From Anadara kagoshimensis (taxonomy: Eukaryota; Mollusca; Bivalvia; Arcoida; Arcidae), in the NCBI GenBank assembly GCA_021292105.1, contig CM037860.1, positions 14,588,698 to 14,652,697 of the forward strand: a stretch of DNA of 64,000 bases. Direction: 5' to 3'. Positions 60,631-64,000 of the stretch are shown one piece after another. Numbering within the stretch: the stretch's first letter is position 1; the number at the start of each line of letters is the position of its first letter. The notes beneath the pieces were generated by a model. That model saw only the letters and a list, made by a program, of their open reading frames with translations, searched no databases and had not been told where the DNA came from. A program made the translations under genes and the position numbers.

Positions 60631-61389
60631 CATATTTTCCCCGCCCTTAGTTTCTGTTCTACTTCACCAACGGTGCTCTAGAAATCGGAAGAACTTAAGA
60701 AAGCACAATCAGTTTTCCTCCATGTCCAGTGGCCGCATTTTATGTGAAATAAAGTAACATGGCTTCATTAAAGGAAATTAAAGGTTGTAAAAACCATGGA
60801 TTAAACTACTGACAACAACTTTAATCGGATATCCACTGTAAAACGATCTAATAAGGACTTGTAACAAGGTAAATAAATTTTATCTGAAAATTTTAAAACA
60901 TCGTTTTTTCAGTTTTGTTTAGATTTTGATTTCAAGTTGTTCCTTCTTGCGATTTATTTTGTTGTTTCAAAATAAACAACTGGAAAGGGTATTTAAATGA
61001 ACATTGATGATGAAATTGTCTGTCTTCGAAGACATATGGTGAGAAGTGGAGTGTGTGCGGAAGATCGGAAGTATGTAGCAGAGATTCAAAAATAAAGCAT
61101 GTCGTTTTTATATTAAACTGATAACTGAAAAGGACAGGGTGTCATGATCATTTTAAAAGGGGCAAGGGTGCACTGGACTAAAAAAGGTCAGTCACTACGC
61201 TATGTGAATACATTTAAGCAGGGGCATCGGGTGTCGAATACCATGCCCCCAAACACATGGCTAATTTGCATACGAACTACGGTATCGATATCCTACACAA
61301 CTTCACGAGTCACAAACGATTTATCAACATAGCCAATAACTTGTAAATAAACTTCTTCTTTCAGTTTCGTATCACATTTTTGGGAATAA

Positions 61390-62100
61390 TCTTTGATTTC
61401 TACTTTTTTGTTATGCATAATTTCGCTACCGCCAAACTGACAGGAATGAATTTTAATACCCAATGAAAGCGGGAAAATCCTCGTGACGTTATGATGAATA
61501 TTAATGAACCAGGTCGGGATATCCCAAACACGAAATATTATTGACAATCAATTTTTAAAAAATATATATATAATTTATCATCAAATGTGATCCATGTTTG
61601 GAGTTATTTAACTTAAAAACTGTTTAATGAGCATACTTTGTGTTTATTTATCTATGTCACTTTGCGTAAATTAAAAAAATCCAATATGGCGGCGACTGTA
61701 AAACAACCACATGTACAGCACTGTAGGTCAAAAAGAAGAACGTCGGCGCGAACTGACAAGATCGTCATTTTTGTTGGGCTTTCCGAGGGGCGTATACTTC
61801 ATGGATTTTTATGGTTTTTATACAAAAGTGAAGAATTAAAAATATATATCCAGCAAAAACAATTACGGACTATTTCAGATCGGCACATACATTGTTTTCG
61901 TAACTTTCCGGGAGACCCAATCACTCAGATTAGAGTTTATACATACCTGGGATACCCTATATGGAAATTCCCGTAATTTCAGTCGAAACGAAGGATTTGA
62001 TTGGCTGTCAAGGTGAAATGAGAGCGGCGCTAAATACGAAAAAATCCAACGATCGCTATAAAGCATTCAGCATGGCTGATGCTTTAAAAATACCGTAGTG
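61390..62100. promoter_or_regulatory. CpG-rich promoter-like patch
   Basis: CpG density is close to that expected from base composition, unlike most of the window. Motifs include CCAATATGGCGGC (YY1-like, 61681), CCAATGAAAG (61461), GTGACGTTA (CRE-like, 61482), GCGGTAGCGAAAT on the minus strand (E2F-like) and GATTGGCTG (61998). An ATG at 61686 opens MAATVKQPHVQHCRSKRRTS, which stays open to 61976. I do not recognise the protein. Whether it drives a + strand gene or an upstream exon of the receptor on the minus strand is unknown. Confidence 0.35.
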
Positions 62101-62154
62101 ACGGTAAATATATGTATGCTTAAAACAATATTGTTGATATGCTGATAAAGAAGA

Positions 62155-62480
62155 CAAAAACAGTCCAGTGGTTAAAGTTGTAGACTCATGATTTAAGGGT
62201 TGTGGGTTTAAGTCCCAGTCAGATGGTGTTATATGTACTTGAGCAAGCTGGTGGACACTGGCAAAGTTTTTGCTGGGAGTTTACCTTAAGATGGACTAAA
62301 TGACTCTGTCACTTCATGTTATTGAAACTGGCATATGCTAAATCAATGGATATCAGGAAATATGCTGGGGTTTGGATTGGTTTAACCTTAAGATGGACTG
62401 ATGACTGAGTGTTCAACTTTCAGTCACTTCATAAGACTGATACTGGGATATACTATTAAACTATGGCCTGATATGCCAAT
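62155..62480 (+). mobile_element. tRNA-derived SINE with internal duplication
   Basis: The head TCCAGTGGTTAAAGTTGTAG (A-box-like) and GTGGGTTTAAGTCCCAG (B box, about 62204-62215) are followed by a body in which ACCTTAAGATGGACT ... GTCACTTCAT ... ACTGG is present twice (62282-62340 and 62385-62445). Confidence 0.7.
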
Positions 62481-62659
62481 ACTTAATTTTCTTTGTTGAA
62501 GAAAGCTTACAATCACCCAATGCAAGAGGAACATAATTTACTTAAGATTTAATTAAACAGTAAACAAACATAGTTATTATATAAAAGCCAGTGTGTCATC
62601 AGGAATTCTAAATAAAGGGTTTAACATCTGATAAAGGTACTGGATAATCAATATGCATG

Positions 62660-62859
62660 GGCAAACAAAATTGACCTGTCTGCTTGACCTTTCATCAGGA
62701 AAAAACATATATGATGATCCACCCAATATATGGGTAGTGTTAGGATATACAGCTAATACATAAATGATTCATGTCTCCCATGAGGTCTGTGTACCCTCAA
62801 TACCTAAATGCACTCACATTTAAATTAAAGGTCAAGCAGACAGGTCAATGTTGTTTGCC
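62660..62859. mobile_element. 200-bp foldback element with 36-bp arms
   Basis: Left GGCAAACAAAATTGACCTGT plus CTGCTTGACCTTTCAT is inverted at 62824-62859 with two mismatches. The loop is about 127 bp. No clear target duplication was found. Confidence 0.75.
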
Positions 62860-63299
62860 TATACAGAATAAAGATTTATAAAGTAAAGGGACAACTAACA
62901 TTGATCTGTATGTATACCAAAACTATGTGAAGTAGATCATATCTAAATCTGACTAAACATCTCTATAATGGTCAATTATAACAGTTTAAAACTGACTGAC
63001 AATGATGATAATGCTTACCAAAACCAAGGGTGGTTAGAAGAACAGTTAACTCCCTTCATGTCCAGTCCAATTTGAACATTAATGCTCATACAAGCTTTCT
63101 GAAGTTCAACATTAGTGGGCTATTTCTACCAATGATTTAGAACCAGAAATGGCCCTATTCTCAATTGCAAAAAAACTTATATTTCCCCAGTTATTAAAAC
63201 ATGTAAATCAGAAAATTTTCAAACAAGAAAAGGCCCTGACCAGGTAAATTGTTTTGTCTTCCACCCATTTGGAAATTCAAGAAAATTCTCAATCACAAT

Positions 63300-63545
63300 G
63301 TACAGTTGAATCTCGTTATCTCGAACTCGGATATCTCGAACTACCGGATATCTCGAACTTTTTTAAAGTCCGAACAGAGTTGTTCTTTATTAAACCAAAA
63401 TCACTCCGGTTATCTCGAACTCGGATATCTCGAATTATCGGATATGTCGAACAATATTTTCGTCCCCTTGAATGAAAATCCTAGGAAAATTAAATTTGTT
63501 AACTCGAACAAAAAATTTTGGAAAATCAAATTTGTCAACGCCTAG
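63300..63545 (+). mobile_element. Pogo/Tigger-like element end
   Basis: TACAGTTGAATCTCGTTATC followed by repeated TCGAACTCGGATATCTCGAA blocks is the style of Tigger/pogo terminal repeats, with a TA at the outer edge. The other end is not identified, so the right boundary is approximate. Confidence 0.55.
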
Positions 63546-64000
63546 AAATTTTTTAGTAGAAAAAACACATTCCGATAAACACATAAATAAAATATTTGAC
63601 TGTCGGCCTTGTGTTGATTTTAAAATGACAACATTGCACTGACCTCCCAATTTCCTTAAGCCCTTAATTATTATCCCTTGCATAAGCAATTAAACCCTCA
63701 AGGAGAATAACAGGTGTTATAATTACTGTCAAGCTGAACATGGCTGCCGAAAAGCGTGTGATGAGAACATTACTCAATACAACCGGAAGCTTGGGGTGAT
63801 TAAAGTACACAAAGCCAAACTGGTATGGAGACCAAAGCGGACTCCACTATTTGTCGGCTAATAACAAAAGCGCAATCAGTTATTGACAGATCTGAGTAAA
63901 CAAAGAAAATCTTATAAAACAAAATGCATAACTGAATACATACGATATAGGAAAAAAAACGACAATATACAGTTTGACAAGATAAAACAGGAAGCGACTT
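63546..64000. other. Non-coding or unrecognised sequence at window edge
   Basis: An ATG at 63739 in good context opens MAAEKRVMRTLLNTTGSLG before a stop. It could be a short first exon, but there is no donor I trust. Nothing else is seen. Confidence 0.3.

Noticed and set aside
63018..63100. Minus-strand exon-like segment ending TG|GTAAGC with MSINVQIGLDMKGVNCSSNH.
   Set aside because: Considered as the receptor's signal-peptide exon, but it is not hydrophobic and ends in the wrong phase to join the Ig1 exon.

Overview
This is AT-rich, intron-dominated animal DNA, most likely from a mollusc and probably a bivalve. The evidence is a metazoan multi-exon gene with consensus splice sites, several tRNA-headed SINEs ending in the 'gacgctaagcaacattcaaccaacc' or 'gacgttcaacaccatt' style common in bivalves, SAP/YqaJ and reverse-transcriptase relics of types seen in molluscs, and abundant MITEs and minisatellites. 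I see no prokaryotic operon, no CRISPR array and no intact long ORF. Nearly all ORFs above 60 codons are chance or repeat-derived.

The one gene I can identify lies on the minus strand. It is a LAR-type receptor protein tyrosine phosphatase (the Dlar/PTPRD/PTPRF/PTPRS family). Three coding exons are present in transcription order: Ig domain 1 (20798-20493), the first two-thirds of Ig2 (5731-5540) and the last third of Ig2 (4998-4888). All internal boundaries are phase 1 and the joined frame is continuous. The signal-peptide exon should lie to the right of 20798 and Ig3, FNIII, transmembrane and phosphatase exons to the left of position 1; neither was recognised in the window. The Ig1-Ig2 intron is 14.8 kb.

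Layout: 451-2716 is a 2.27-kb terminal-inverted-repeat element carrying a decayed SAP-YqaJ nuclease gene, reminiscent of the accessory gene of ISL2EU transposons. 4888-20798 holds the receptor exons plus intronic MITEs and two retroelement relics (14.0-14.5 and 17.3-17.45 kb). 20.8-34.9 kb is probable intron or intergenic DNA with SINEs and a 1,025-bp hAT-type element with an 8-bp target duplication. 34,988-51,345 is bounded by near-identical inverted repeats (about 175 bp, roughly 97% identical, with weaker homology further in) and a perfect 12-bp direct repeat. It looks like one 16.4-kb TIR element, or less likely two inverted insertions. It contains a 145-bp satellite rich in nuclear-receptor half-sites, a 5.4-kb 61-bp minisatellite and a cluster of SINEs. 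51.4-64 kb is more non-coding DNA with tandem repeats (about 330-bp, 27-bp, CAT-rich, 181-bp), a CpG-rich promoter-like patch near 61.4-62.1 kb and a pogo/Tigger-like end at 63.3 kb.

The strongest leads are the 16.4-kb inverted-repeat unit, the YqaJ element, the receptor's exon boundaries at the positions where vertebrate LAR-family mini-exons are inserted, a candidate 27-nt microexon, and the 145-bp satellite. Motifs and coordinates were read by eye. Family names rest on recalled conserved features, not on a database search.
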